In this document: in pieces, positions 7,612 through 16,066 of the stretch | Layout of the letters: each line of letters begins with the position of its first letter | Numbering within the stretch: position 1 is the first letter of the stretch | DNA from: Fluoribacter gormanii | GTDB lineage: Bacteria > Pseudomonadota > Gammaproteobacteria > Legionellales > Legionellaceae | Length of the DNA: 38,145 nt | Direction of reading: 5' to 3' | Assembly: GCF_900156395.1 (NCBI RefSeq) | Contig: NZ_FTNL01000028.1 | Coordinates: 1-38,145, forward strand | Notes under the pieces: generated by a model | Databases searched by the model: none | Told to the model about the DNA's origin: nothing | Seen by the model: only the letters and a program-made list of their open reading frames with translations | Translations under genes and position numbers: made by a program

Positions 7612-8466
7612 ATGACATTTAAAGATTTTATGAAGGGCGTTGCTTATTTACCAGCTAATGCTTTTACTGGTCTGGTTAAATTAACATTGGGTTCTACAGA
7701 AAAAGTTGATCGGTATGACGATCAAGATCAATTAATCGGTCAAGAGACTGTAGTAAAACCTGGTTTATTAGGTTTGGCAGTTGATGGCATTAAATTCGTT
7801 GGCCGTTCAATTTCTGACTTTTTATATGAACACAGAAAAGCGATTGCTACCGCTGCATGGCTTTCTTTAGCTGCTGCTGGTGCTGTTGCATTGACTTTAT
7901 TCTTATGGCCTGCTGCTTTAACTGCAGTTGCTTCATTCTCAATCTACGGTCTTTCTATTGCAGGTATCGCTGGTGCTAATGCTCTTGCACAAATCGGTCT
8001 TGCATCTCTATTAACGTTTACTGCTGTTTCTGCTGTTACCTACGTAGGTGCAGGTATTGGTAATTTCGTTAAATGGTGTGCTAGTTGCTGCAAAAATCTT
8101 AAAAGCAAAGCTCCTGAAGGAAATCCCGTTCTTGAAAATGAAGAAGAAGATGATGAAGAAGAGCAAAAAGGCCTCGATACTGAAAAAGGCCGAGATGCTA
8201 CAATTGAGCGCGTTGTTAAACACCAACATTCTTCATCTAGCGAAGATGAGTTTCATTTACACATGGAAGAAGAGCCCAAAGGAAACCTATATGGCCATAG
8301 CGAGTTAAGCCGTAAAGGCCCTAAAGTTGTTCCTACTAGCTCAGCTACAATTTTTGAGTTCCCTGTAGACAACCATGCTCATCCACTTTCCTCAACTAAA
8401 GTTGAGAAAAAATCTGAAGAAGACACCTTGGTTGTTGAGCCAGCTGCTTCCTTTGAGCACAAATAA
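7612..8466 (+). CDS. Orphan membrane protein with acidic tail, effector candidate
   Basis: 284 residues, no family recognised. Residues 1-75 are mixed; residues ~77-151 are very Ala/Leu-rich and could form three closely packed membrane helices; they are followed by WCASCC (155-160), a cysteine cluster that might be lipidated if the protein acts in a host cell. The rest (160-284) is hydrophilic and low in order: an acidic run (NEEEDDEEE, ~175-184), Ser/His-rich stretches and more Glu-rich patches (EEEPKG, KKSEEDTL) close to the C-terminus. A compact hydrophobic core with a Glu-rich tail is common among Dot/Icm substrates. It has its own promoter, a CpxR-like box and a strong terminator, so it is a single-gene unit. 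TGGAG eight bases ahead of the ATG supports the start. Effector status is inference. Confidence 0.75.
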   Translation: MTFKDFMKGVAYLPANAFTGLVKLTLGSTEKVDRYDDQDQLIGQETVVKPGLLGLAVDGIKFVGRSISDFLYEHRKAIATAAWLSLAAAGAVALTLFLWPAALTAVASFSIYGLSIAGIAGANALAQIGLASLLTFTAVSAVTYVGAGIGNFVKWCASCCKNLKSKAPEGNPVLENEEEDDEEEQKGLDTEKGRDATIERVVKHQHSSSSEDEFHLHMEEEPKGNLYGHSELSRKGPKVVPTSSATIFEFPVDNHAHPLSSTKVEKKSEEDTLVVEPAASFEHK

Positions 8467-8499
8467 TTAAACTCTGCTTGAGTAAAATAAAAATTTAAG

Positions 8500-8522
8500 A
8501 CGCGGCCCAGGCCGCGTTTTTT
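8500..8522 (+). terminator. Strong intrinsic terminator
   Basis: ACGCGGCC (8500-8507), a 2-nt CA centre, GGCCGCGT (8510-8517) and a run of six T ending at 8522. The palindrome is perfect, 33 bases after the stop of the 284-residue gene. The tightest pairs next to the centre must open to form the loop. Confidence 0.85.
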
Positions 8523-8707
8523 ATTGCTCATTTTAAAGAATTAGTTTCTGAGATACGTTAAAAATATACCGCCCTGAAAATTTAGAACTCGTTCCCTAAA
8601 CCACATGTCGTTCCTTATTCCCCATCACTCAAAACACGCTTGCCTACAGCATTTATAATTCATATGCGTTATAATCAGTCATTTTCAGATAAGCAGGTAT
8701 CTAATTG

Positions 8708-10369
8708 ATGGCGAAACAACGTAAAATGCTGGTTACCAGCGCCTTGCCTTATGCAAATGGACATTTACATCTTGGACATTTAGTAGAGCATATTCAAACA
8801 GATATTTGGGTGCGCACTCATAAGATGTCTGGAATCGATTGCATCAGTATCTGTGGTGATGATGCACATGGCACCCCGATTATGTTGAAAGCAGAACAAA
8901 TGGGGATTACTCCCGAAGCGTTAACTGCGCAAATTAAGCGAAGCCATGAGCGTGACTTTAAAGCCTTTGCAATTGCTTATGATTGTTATCATACCACTCA
9001 CTCCGCGGAAAACCAGGCCCTGGCTGCGGCTATTTATGAAGCCTTGCAGGCAAACGGTTCGATTATTAAACGAACCATACGTCAGGCTTATGATCCGGTA
9101 AAACAAATGTTTTTACCCGATCGCTATGTCAAGGGAACATGTCCCAAATGCGGTGCTAAAGATCAATATGGCGATAACTGCGAAGTCTGTGGCGCAACCT
9201 ACTCGCCAACGGATCTACTCGATGCGGTATCTGCTATTTCTGGAGCCAAACCCATAGAAAAAGATTCGGAGCATTACTTCTTTGACTTACCTCGTTATGA
9301 GCATCTGTTAAAGGAATGGACTCGAAGCGGCCATCTGCAAGCTGAAGTAGCCAACAAACTGGATGAGTGGTTTGCCGCCGGTTTAAAGCAATGGGATATT
9401 TCACGTGATGCCCCCTATTTCGGGTTTCCAATTCCTGGAACTACCGATAAATATTTTTATGTCTGGCTTGATGCTCCCATAGGGTACATGGCCAGTTTTA
9501 AAAAATACTGTGATGAGCAGGGAGTCTCTTTTACGGAATTTTGGGATAAAGACTCTACCACCGAGTTATATCATTTCGTTGGCAAAGACATCGTTTATTT
9601 TCATGCTCTGTTTTGGCCAGCCATGCTTGCTGCCAGCGGCCATCGCATGCCTACAGCAGTCTATACCCATGGTTTTTTGACCGTTGATGGCCAAAAAATG
9701 TCAAAATCGCGCGGAACTTTTCTTGAGGCACGTACGTATCTGGAGCATTTGCATCCAGAATACCTACGCTATTATTTTGCAGCCAAGCTGAATGGTCGAG
9801 TTGATGATCTCGATTTAAATTTTGAAGATTTTATCAATAAAATCAATGCCGATCTTGTGGGCAAAGTAGTCAATATTGCCAGTCGTTGCGCCGGTTTTAT
9901 CAATAAACGCTTTGCAAACCAATTAAGTAGCAGCTTGAGTGCTCCACAATTGTATGCAGAACTGCTTGAAATGCGCACCGAGGTCATTGAATCCTTTATT
10001 GCTCGCGATTATGCACGTGCTATTCGCCAGATCATGGATTGTGCCGATAAAGTGAATCAATACATCGATACCCATAAACCGTGGGTATTGGCAAAGGAAG
10101 AAGAACGGTTACCTGAAGTCCAAGCCATTTGCACCATGGGGATTAATTTATTCCGAATTTTAATCACCTACTTAAAGCCCGTATTGCCTCTGATGGCAGA
10201 GGCCGCGGAAGAGTTTTTAAATTGTGCTCCCCTGACTTGGGAGGCAATTGATACTCCTTTATTAAATCATAACCTCAATACCTTCAAACCCTTAATGATC
10301 CGTGTTGAAAAAGATAAAATACAAGCCATGCTGGAGCAATCCAAACAGGTGAACAATGGCCTCAGTTAA
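8708..10369 (+). CDS. metG: Methionyl-tRNA synthetase, short form
   Basis: 553 residues from ATG 8708 (a TTG at 8705 is also in frame). Charges tRNA-Met. The class I signature HLGH is at 21-24, KMSKS near residue 331, and a zinc module with CPKC and CEVC pairs near 145-161. The anticodon-binding helical domain is complete, ending at [10 protein letters not shown]. The C-terminal OB-fold dimerisation domain carried by the 677-residue E. coli enzyme is absent: the stop comes right after that helix and the next gene overlaps by 14 bases, so this is a natural short form rather than a frameshift visible here. Two TATAAT boxes (8654-8659, 8670-8675) could serve as -10 elements, but neither has a convincing -35. 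Confidence 0.96.
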   Translation: MAKQRKMLVTSALPYANGHLHLGHLVEHIQTDIWVRTHKMSGIDCISICGDDAHGTPIMLKAEQMGITPEALTAQIKRSHERDFKAFAIAYDCYHTTHSAENQALAAAIYEALQANGSIIKRTIRQAYDPVKQMFLPDRYVKGTCPKCGAKDQYGDNCEVCGATYSPTDLLDAVSAISGAKPIEKDSEHYFFDLPRYEHLLKEWTRSGHLQAEVANKLDEWFAAGLKQWDISRDAPYFGFPIPGTTDKYFYVWLDAPIGYMASFKKYCDEQGVSFTEFWDKDSTTELYHFVGKDIVYFHALFWPAMLAASGHRMPTAVYTHGFLTVDGQKMSKSRGTFLEARTYLEHLHPEYLRYYFAAKLNGRVDDLDLNFEDFINKINADLVGKVVNIASRCAGFINKRFANQLSSSLSAPQLYAELLEMRTEVIESFIARDYARAIRQIMDCADKVNQYIDTHKPWVLAKEEERLPEVQAICTMGINLFRILITYLKPVLPLMAEAAEEFLNCAPLTWEAIDTPLLNHNLNTFKPLMIRVEKDKIQAMLEQSKQVNNGLS

Positions 10370-10967
10370 AGAAATTGACGCACTTTTGCCACAAACTCAA
10401 TGTGGCGAGTGCGATTATCCTGGCTGCTTGCCCTATGCCGAAGCCCTGGCTCAAGGGACAGCCACCATTAATAAATGCCCTCCTGGTGGAGTTGACACAG
10501 TCAAAGCACTCGGTGCTTTACTGAATGTTGATCCGGCTCCTTATTTGGAGGAAGCGTTAACAAATACCCGAGCACCATCGGTTGCTGTCATTCGTGAAGC
10601 AGAATGTATCGGTTGTACCAAATGCATCAAAGCATGCCCGGTTGATGCAATTATTGGCAGTGGCAAATTAATGCATGCGGTACTCGATCATGAATGTACC
10701 GGTTGTGGATTATGTGTAGCCCCATGTCCTGTAGATTGTATTGAGATGGTTAATTTACCTAATGTAAACTATGATAAGGACTTGGCACGTAAACGTTTTA
10801 ATGCCAAACAAACACGTTTGTTACGTGAAGAGCATAAACAGCAGCAAGCCTATCGCGAAAAGCGACAACTTGCATTAAAAGCGGATAAAACCCAAGACAT
10901 GCAAGCCAAGCAAGACTACATTCAACAAGCGTTGGCACGTGTGAAAGCGAAAAGGAATCATGAATAA
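10356..10967 (+). CDS. rnfB: RnfB-like iron-sulphur protein without membrane anchor
   Basis: 203 residues. An electron-transfer protein with an N-terminal 4Fe-4S module (C16, C19, C24, C41) and two ferredoxin-type 4Fe-4S motifs (C84/87/90/94 and C114/117/120/124), in the order found in RnfB. Unlike the usual RnfB there is no N-terminal transmembrane helix; the protein starts directly at the Fe-S module and should be soluble. The tail from ~145 is Lys/Gln-rich. None of rnfA, C, D, G or E is nearby, so it may serve another partner. It overlaps metG by 14 bases and nth by 8, so the three genes are probably co-transcribed; rnf genes next to nth are also the rule in enterobacteria. Confidence 0.85.
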   Translation: MASVKEIDALLPQTQCGECDYPGCLPYAEALAQGTATINKCPPGGVDTVKALGALLNVDPAPYLEEALTNTRAPSVAVIREAECIGCTKCIKACPVDAIIGSGKLMHAVLDHECTGCGLCVAPCPVDCIEMVNLPNVNYDKDLARKRFNAKQTRLLREEHKQQQAYREKRQLALKADKTQDMQAKQDYIQQALARVKAKRNHE

Positions 10968-11595
10968 ACAACAGCGCCATCAAATTTTTGTGCGTTTTCA
11001 TGAACAAAATCCCCATCCAACTACGGAGTTGGTTTATCACTCTCCTTTTGAATTATTAATTGCAGTCATTCTTTCAGCGCAAGCAACCGATGTTGGAGTG
11101 AATAAAGCCACGGCCAAATTATTTCCAGTAGCAAACACCCCCCAAGGCATTCTTGGTTTAGGACTGGATAAACTTAAAGAACATATAAAATCTATAGGCC
11201 TTTATAACAGCAAAGCACAAAATATTATGAAGACCTGTGACTTGCTGGTCAAAAATTATGAAGGTGAAGTGCCCGGTAAACGTGAGGAATTAGAATCTTT
11301 GCCTGGAGTTGGTCGCAAAACGGCTAACGTGATCCTTAATACAGCTTTTGGTGAGCCCACTGTAGCAGTAGACACCCACATATTTAGGGTAGCTAATCGT
11401 ACGGGTCTTGCCAAAGGCAAAACTCCTTTAGCAGTTGAAAAGGCCCTCCTAAACAACATCGAACCCAAGTTTTTAAAGGATGCTCATCATTGGCTTGTCC
11501 TCCATGGACGTTATGTATGTACCGCACGACGCCCTCAATGTAACCGTTGTATCATTCAGGACCTTTGTGAATACCCAGATAAAAATTTGTCTTAA
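10960..11595 (+). CDS. nth: Endonuclease III
   Basis: 211 residues. Bifunctional DNA glycosylase/AP lyase of base-excision repair, acting on oxidised pyrimidines. The helix-hairpin-helix [11 protein letters not shown] contains catalytic K120, D138 follows in VDTHIFRV, and the C-terminal 4Fe-4S ligands are C187, C194, C197 and C203. All of these match the E. coli positions. The start overlaps rnfB by 8 bases. Confidence 0.97.
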   Translation: MNKQQRHQIFVRFHEQNPHPTTELVYHSPFELLIAVILSAQATDVGVNKATAKLFPVANTPQGILGLGLDKLKEHIKSIGLYNSKAQNIMKTCDLLVKNYEGEVPGKREELESLPGVGRKTANVILNTAFGEPTVAVDTHIFRVANRTGLAKGKTPLAVEKALLNNIEPKFLKDAHHWLVLHGRYVCTARRPQCNRCIIQDLCEYPDKNLS

Positions 11596-11634
11596 GAGAT
11601 AGATTTGGGTATAACAAAAGTTTAAGGATTTTTT

Positions 11635-11652
11635 GTCATTCCCGCGAAGGCG
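11635..11652 (+). repeat. Fragment of the GTTCCCGCGAAGGCGG repeat
   Basis: GTCATTCCCGCGAAGGCG matches one arm of the palindromic elements at 25919-26132. Only this arm is recognisable here, between nth and the next gene. Confidence 0.55.
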
Positions 11653-11716
11653 AAAACGATAACCTCCTAAATTTAATGGCTTGTATGCTGCACTCATGCT
11701 GTCAGGGATAACAATA

Positions 11717-12556
11717 ATGAAAGAGCCTAAGAAAAATGCTTTTATAAATGTCATTATATTGAAATTTTATCTTTTTTTATCCAAGGAAGATAAAGTAACG
11801 AAAAGAACTTACTTATACGATTTTGAGCAACTGACCCAGGAAATCCGCCCTGGGGATGTGCTCTTGGTAGAAAGTCATACGCGTATGGGGAACATTATCC
11901 GACTTATTTCTGAAAGCACCTGGACTCATGCCGCTTTGTATATTGGTCGTCTTGAAGACATTGCCAATCCCTCGCTTCGTGAAGCAGTACAAAAACAGAC
12001 CAAAAATCTGGATTCCAAACAACTTATTATAGAAAGCATGCTCGGTGAGGGGACGCGAATTTCCAGTGTTGATGAATATAAAAATGAGCACATTCGTATT
12101 TTGCGGCCTTCTGCACTTTTGCCGGAAGATAGAGAAAAAGTAATTGCCGCCGCCATCAATAAAATTGGTAAAAACTACAGTTTGCGACATCTTTTTGATC
12201 TGGCGCGATTCATTTTTCCTTGGAGTTTCTTTCCTCGTCGATGGCGCTCCTCTCTATTCCAGCATAATATGTTACAACCTACAGAAGATATTTGTTCATC
12301 GATGATTGCCAATGTGTTTCAATCAGTCAATTATCCCATTCTGCCTTTGATACAAAAAAATAAAACAGGCTATGAAATAATTCATAGAAACCCTCGTCTT
12401 TACACACCAAGCGACTTTGATCTTTCCCCTTTTTTCGATGTCATTAAATATCCCATTTTACCGCTTAAAAAAGGGCAAACTTATCGTGATTTACCCTGGA
12501 ACAATCAATTTATAAGTGATGATATCGGAATCGTTGAACTGAAAGATGATAAATAA
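11717..12556 (+). CDS. YiiX-like permuted papain-fold hydrolase
   Basis: 279 residues from ATG 11717. The N-terminal block RPGDVLLVESHTRMGNIIRLISES with WTHAALYIG (H71) and a late DICSSM (C193) fit the circularly permuted NlpC/P60 papain-like group (YiiX/YaeF type), in which the catalytic histidine precedes the cysteine. Members act as amidases or lipid/peptide hydrolases; the substrate cannot be read from sequence. There is no signal peptide or clear membrane helix, though residues 9-21 are hydrophobic. Two earlier ATGs (11681, 11696) are in frame, but AGGG at 11704-11707 sits nine bases before ATG 11717. The gene is alone between repeat DNA and the 573-residue orphan. Confidence 0.7.
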   Translation: MKEPKKNAFINVIILKFYLFLSKEDKVTKRTYLYDFEQLTQEIRPGDVLLVESHTRMGNIIRLISESTWTHAALYIGRLEDIANPSLREAVQKQTKNLDSKQLIIESMLGEGTRISSVDEYKNEHIRILRPSALLPEDREKVIAAAINKIGKNYSLRHLFDLARFIFPWSFFPRRWRSSLFQHNMLQPTEDICSSMIANVFQSVNYPILPLIQKNKTGYEIIHRNPRLYTPSDFDLSPFFDVIKYPILPLKKGQTYRDLPWNNQFISDDIGIVELKDDK

Positions 12557-12697
12557 GTCACATTGTCTGCTTTAAGATTAAAATTTTAATAGAATCGTAG
12601 CAAGATGTAATGTTCCTGCACTTCATGAGAAAAAGACTGGCATTTCCGAAATTTTACTCATACAATAAAATTTCGTTGTTGCAGGGAGGACAATACT

Positions 12698-14419
12698 ATG
12701 AACTGGTGGACTTCAGTAGTTGATGGAACCAAGTCACTTGGTGATGGGGCAACATGGGTTTGGAATAACGCCATAAAGCAAACTGTAGGTTACGCTGCAA
12801 ATACGGCATTTTATGTAGCCGAACAAGTCTTAGCCTTACGCGAGGCAATTCCCGCAGTGGTCACTCCCCCGGTGATGAAAATCGTCAAAGGCGGAGGGAA
12901 TATACTCGTACATGATGTCCTGCCTGTGGTCGGGGCACACTATGCAAATAATAGCATTCAAAATTATTTGCGACCAGAAGATCCAACAGGAATGCTGGCA
13001 TCTTATATGGTTGCACCTACCTTAACTTTAATCAATTACGCAGTATGGGGATTTACTTATAGACAAGCATCTAAAGTAGTTGTCCATACTTTGGCTCTTG
13101 ATGCATTAGGTTCATCTGCTTTTAACGAGCATAAAGCAAAACTTAATCCACTGCCGCCAACACTCTGTGGCGAAAAAGAAGAAGATTGTAACTTCAAACG
13201 CAAATTTAAAGGTTCATTACGCGAACCTATTGTATTAGCCGTTAATGATTTTGTGCTTCTGGGAATTAGTAAATTTGTTCCCTATGGAGAGCAAGTTGCA
13301 TGGATATTAGGTATCTTTTTTTATGGTGAATACATCACACGTATGGCAACACCAGAACGTTGTGAGCGACATAAGGCGATGAAATCTGAATCCATCCTGT
13401 CATTAGGGTTAGCTTATACAGCAACCTCAGCTTTGATGGATTATGCACTTGAGTCTACTGTAGGCATGCCCCCATATCTTTACCTCAGGACATTGCGCCA
13501 TTTATTACTCTTAGCACATATTAATGTTGCATCGCATATGACTTTGCCTTTAGTCCGTTCAGCTAAAGATACAATCCCTATTGACCCTTTAGTGATTTAT
13601 GATCGTACCAAGCGATTCGCTGTTGACGTCGTATTTGCAGGATTGATGCAACGGATACCTATTGATTTTAAGCCGCCTCCAGGCGCAAAACCCTTTATTC
13701 CTTTATCAACCGTGTTCAAATTCCTAACCAAGGTGCTTGAAAGTGATTTAGAGCAAGTTAAGCCTGCGCCACCTGGATTTTTTAAGAAAACAACAAATTA
13801 TCTCCTACCCAGTATGTTTCATAGCCCCAAAAATGCAGTCAATGATCCCGTGATCAAAGAATTTTGGCCTGACATACGCAGTGATTTGCTCTATATCATA
13901 GAAATTGTGGAGGCCACCAAACCGGTCAAATCATTAACTACAGCACCAACGGCAATCGCCTCTACCGTTAAATATACACTCCCGGTCGTATTAAACTACC
14001 GCTTTGGTTTGCCAATAAAATTGTCTGAATTCTTATTATCTTTGAGTAAAAAAGAAGATTTTTGGGATTTTGTGACCGCACTAAGGTTATGGATTGAACG
14101 TAACAATGTATCTTATGCGGTAAATTTGGCAAAAGGAACTCGCAGCACAGGTTTACATGAATCGAACAGGATTATTGAGCTTCCAGAAGAACCAAAAACC
14201 CAAGTTGTACCTTCTGCAAATGAATTAAAAACACCAAAAACACCAACTGTGACTGAAGCCAGACAGTTAATACCTTCAAAAACTATGACCGGAGTAACCG
14301 CAAACAGTTTATTTTCTACCAAGCAACGATCTAGGACGATGAGCAATCAGCCCACACCAAGAGTGGATCTCTCTTCATCATCCCAAGATGAACTTTCTTC
14401 AGCGGTTGTATACAATTAG
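12698..14419 (+). CDS. Orphan 573-residue protein with hydrophobic segments and Ser/Thr tail
   Basis: No family recognised. The N-terminus is Trp-rich (MNWWTSVVDG) and amphipathic, without a signal peptide. Moderately hydrophobic helices occur around 68-80, 100-118, 175-212, 232-250 and 262-285; they are only weakly membrane-like. Residues 490-573 form a Pro/Ser/Thr/Lys-rich, probably unstructured tail ending SSSSQDELSSAVVYN. A strong GGGAGG lies upstream of the ATG and a TACAAT (12661-12666) could be the -10. The permease gene begins 20 bases after the stop with its own GAGGAG, so the two are probably co-transcribed. A role as a translocated effector or as a partner of the permease are both open. 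Confidence 0.75.
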   Translation: MNWWTSVVDGTKSLGDGATWVWNNAIKQTVGYAANTAFYVAEQVLALREAIPAVVTPPVMKIVKGGGNILVHDVLPVVGAHYANNSIQNYLRPEDPTGMLASYMVAPTLTLINYAVWGFTYRQASKVVVHTLALDALGSSAFNEHKAKLNPLPPTLCGEKEEDCNFKRKFKGSLREPIVLAVNDFVLLGISKFVPYGEQVAWILGIFFYGEYITRMATPERCERHKAMKSESILSLGLAYTATSALMDYALESTVGMPPYLYLRTLRHLLLLAHINVASHMTLPLVRSAKDTIPIDPLVIYDRTKRFAVDVVFAGLMQRIPIDFKPPPGAKPFIPLSTVFKFLTKVLESDLEQVKPAPPGFFKKTTNYLLPSMFHSPKNAVNDPVIKEFWPDIRSDLLYIIEIVEATKPVKSLTTAPTAIASTVKYTLPVVLNYRFGLPIKLSEFLLSLSKKEDFWDFVTALRLWIERNNVSYAVNLAKGTRSTGLHESNRIIELPEEPKTQVVPSANELKTPKTPTVTEARQLIPSKTMTGVTANSLFSTKQRSRTMSNQPTPRVDLSSSSQDELSSAVVYN

Positions 14420-14439
14420 CGAGTTGAGGAGTCGAAAGA

Positions 14440-15669
14440 ATGCCTGTAGCGATTTGGATTCTTTCGATCACCTTGCTGGGAATTGCTATTCGCCAAATAA
14501 CTCCCGTCTTTATTCCAATCTGGCTTATTACAACTGCGGGCGCTACTGCTGCACTATTATTGAACCAAATCAGCCCTCAGCACGCGATTGCAGCAATTGA
14601 ACCGGACGTGATGCTTTATTTATTTGGTGTTTTTCTCATCGCACAAGCAGCAGAAGACAGCGGCTACCTGGAACAATTAACTGATAAATTGTTCTATCAT
14701 GCCAATACTGGAAAACAGGCCTTATTCATTATTCTATTTGTTCTTGGATTAAGTTCTTCCTTGTTGATGAATGATACCATTGCAATCATAGGCACACCCA
14801 TTATCATCCAATTGTGCCAATCCCATAAGAAGCTAATCAAACCCTTGCTTTTTGCATTGGCATTTTCTGTAACCATCGGCAGTGCGCTCAGTCCAATTGG
14901 CAATCCGCAAAATTTATTAATTGCGGTACAAGGTGAAATGCCCTCACCTTTTCTCCAATTTATAAAACTGCTGGCGATCCCCACATTAATAAACCTTGCA
15001 GTTACGTATTTATTCATCTGTCATTTTTATGGAACGATCTTGGACGAACCCATTGAGAAACCGATTCCATCTCCTGTAAATGACGCTCATACAGTCATCC
15101 TGGTCCAACTGAGCTTAATCATTTTATTCTTGTTTATCATTGTTAAAATTATGTTGGATTGCATCCAATCATCCATCCACTTAAATTTCAGTTATATGGC
15201 ACTTGTCTCATCCTTGCCCCTTTTATTGAGTACATATCGAAAAAAATTCATCACCCGCCTGGACTGGGGTACTTTGGCTTTTTTTGCAAGTACTTTTGTA
15301 TTAATGCAAAGTGTCTGGGATAGTGGTTTTTTTCAAACCAGCATCAATCATTTTCATCTTTCGATTACCCAGGTTCCAGTTATTTTGATTATCAGCATCA
15401 TGCTTAGTCAATTTATATCTAATGTACCTATGGTAGCTTTATACTTACCACTACTCATGCAGCATCCAGTTTCTGACAGCAGTTTATTAGCTTTAGCAGC
15501 AGGAAGTACGATTGCGGGTAATTTATCGATTTTGGGGGCAGCAAGTAACATCATCATTATTCAAAATTGCGAAAAACGAGGCATAAGAGGTTTTGATTTT
15601 CTTGAGTTTATAAAAACAGGGGCTCCTCTTACTCTCGCTAATATTTTGATTTATGCCTATTTTCTTTAA
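14440..15669 (+). CDS. ArsB/NhaD-type anion or ion permease
   Basis: 409 residues, about ten to twelve membrane helices. The two halves show the ion-transporter superfamily signature pair: MNDTIAIIGTP and SPIGNPQN in the first, SQFISNVPM and ILGAASN in the second, which form the re-entrant hairpins binding substrate and cation. The architecture fits the SLC13/ArsB/NhaD group of inner-membrane transporters. Whether it moves sodium, dicarboxylates, arsenite or sulphate cannot be told. GAGGAG precedes the ATG, and it follows the 573-residue gene by 20 bases. Confidence 0.75.
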   Translation: MPVAIWILSITLLGIAIRQITPVFIPIWLITTAGATAALLLNQISPQHAIAAIEPDVMLYLFGVFLIAQAAEDSGYLEQLTDKLFYHANTGKQALFIILFVLGLSSSLLMNDTIAIIGTPIIIQLCQSHKKLIKPLLFALAFSVTIGSALSPIGNPQNLLIAVQGEMPSPFLQFIKLLAIPTLINLAVTYLFICHFYGTILDEPIEKPIPSPVNDAHTVILVQLSLIILFLFIIVKIMLDCIQSSIHLNFSYMALVSSLPLLLSTYRKKFITRLDWGTLAFFASTFVLMQSVWDSGFFQTSINHFHLSITQVPVILIISIMLSQFISNVPMVALYLPLLMQHPVSDSSLLALAAGSTIAGNLSILGAASNIIIIQNCEKRGIRGFDFLEFIKTGAPLTLANILIYAYFL

Positions 15670-16066
15670 AACAACCTAAGTGTTCACACAATGGTATCAA
15701 CTTAAGCGTGTAACCTGGATGGAGCAAAGCGGAATCATGGTTTCTTGGCAATGAGTTTCCGGGTTATGGATACACCTGGGCGTACATCGTCATCCTCAAT
15801 CGAGCGAGGATTCTTCACGAGATGGGACGTGATTATAATAATACCAATCAGAGCACTTTCTTCATCAGCTCCTCAAAATGACCTAGTTGTATGCGTAGCG
15901 AAACCCTGTCCTCACTTCGCTGCACCGCGCTACAAATGTTTGTCAAGTTGAATTGCACAACTACTTGCCATATTAAATACAATGGTGTTATATTTACGCG
16001 CGAATTAGTTTATTACAAAGCAAATTTCAGTAAAAACCAAGGCAAAGTTATGGAAATCCTAAACAT
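15670..16066. other. Non-coding stretch with decayed repeats
   Basis: Holds no convincing gene. At 15711-15738 the text AACCTGGATGGAGCAAAGCGGAATC looks like the dispersed Legionella-type repeat, and similar degenerate pieces follow to about 15935. A small hairpin is formed by ATCCTC (15792-15797) and GAGGAT (15806-15811). The last ~100 bases are AT-rich and should carry the promoter of the next gene, but no clear pair of hexamers stands out. Confidence 0.4.

Noticed and set aside
15745..15951. 68-codon plus-strand frame after the permease gene
   Set aside because: Lies in repeat-derived DNA, has an unstructured composition and no ribosome-binding site.
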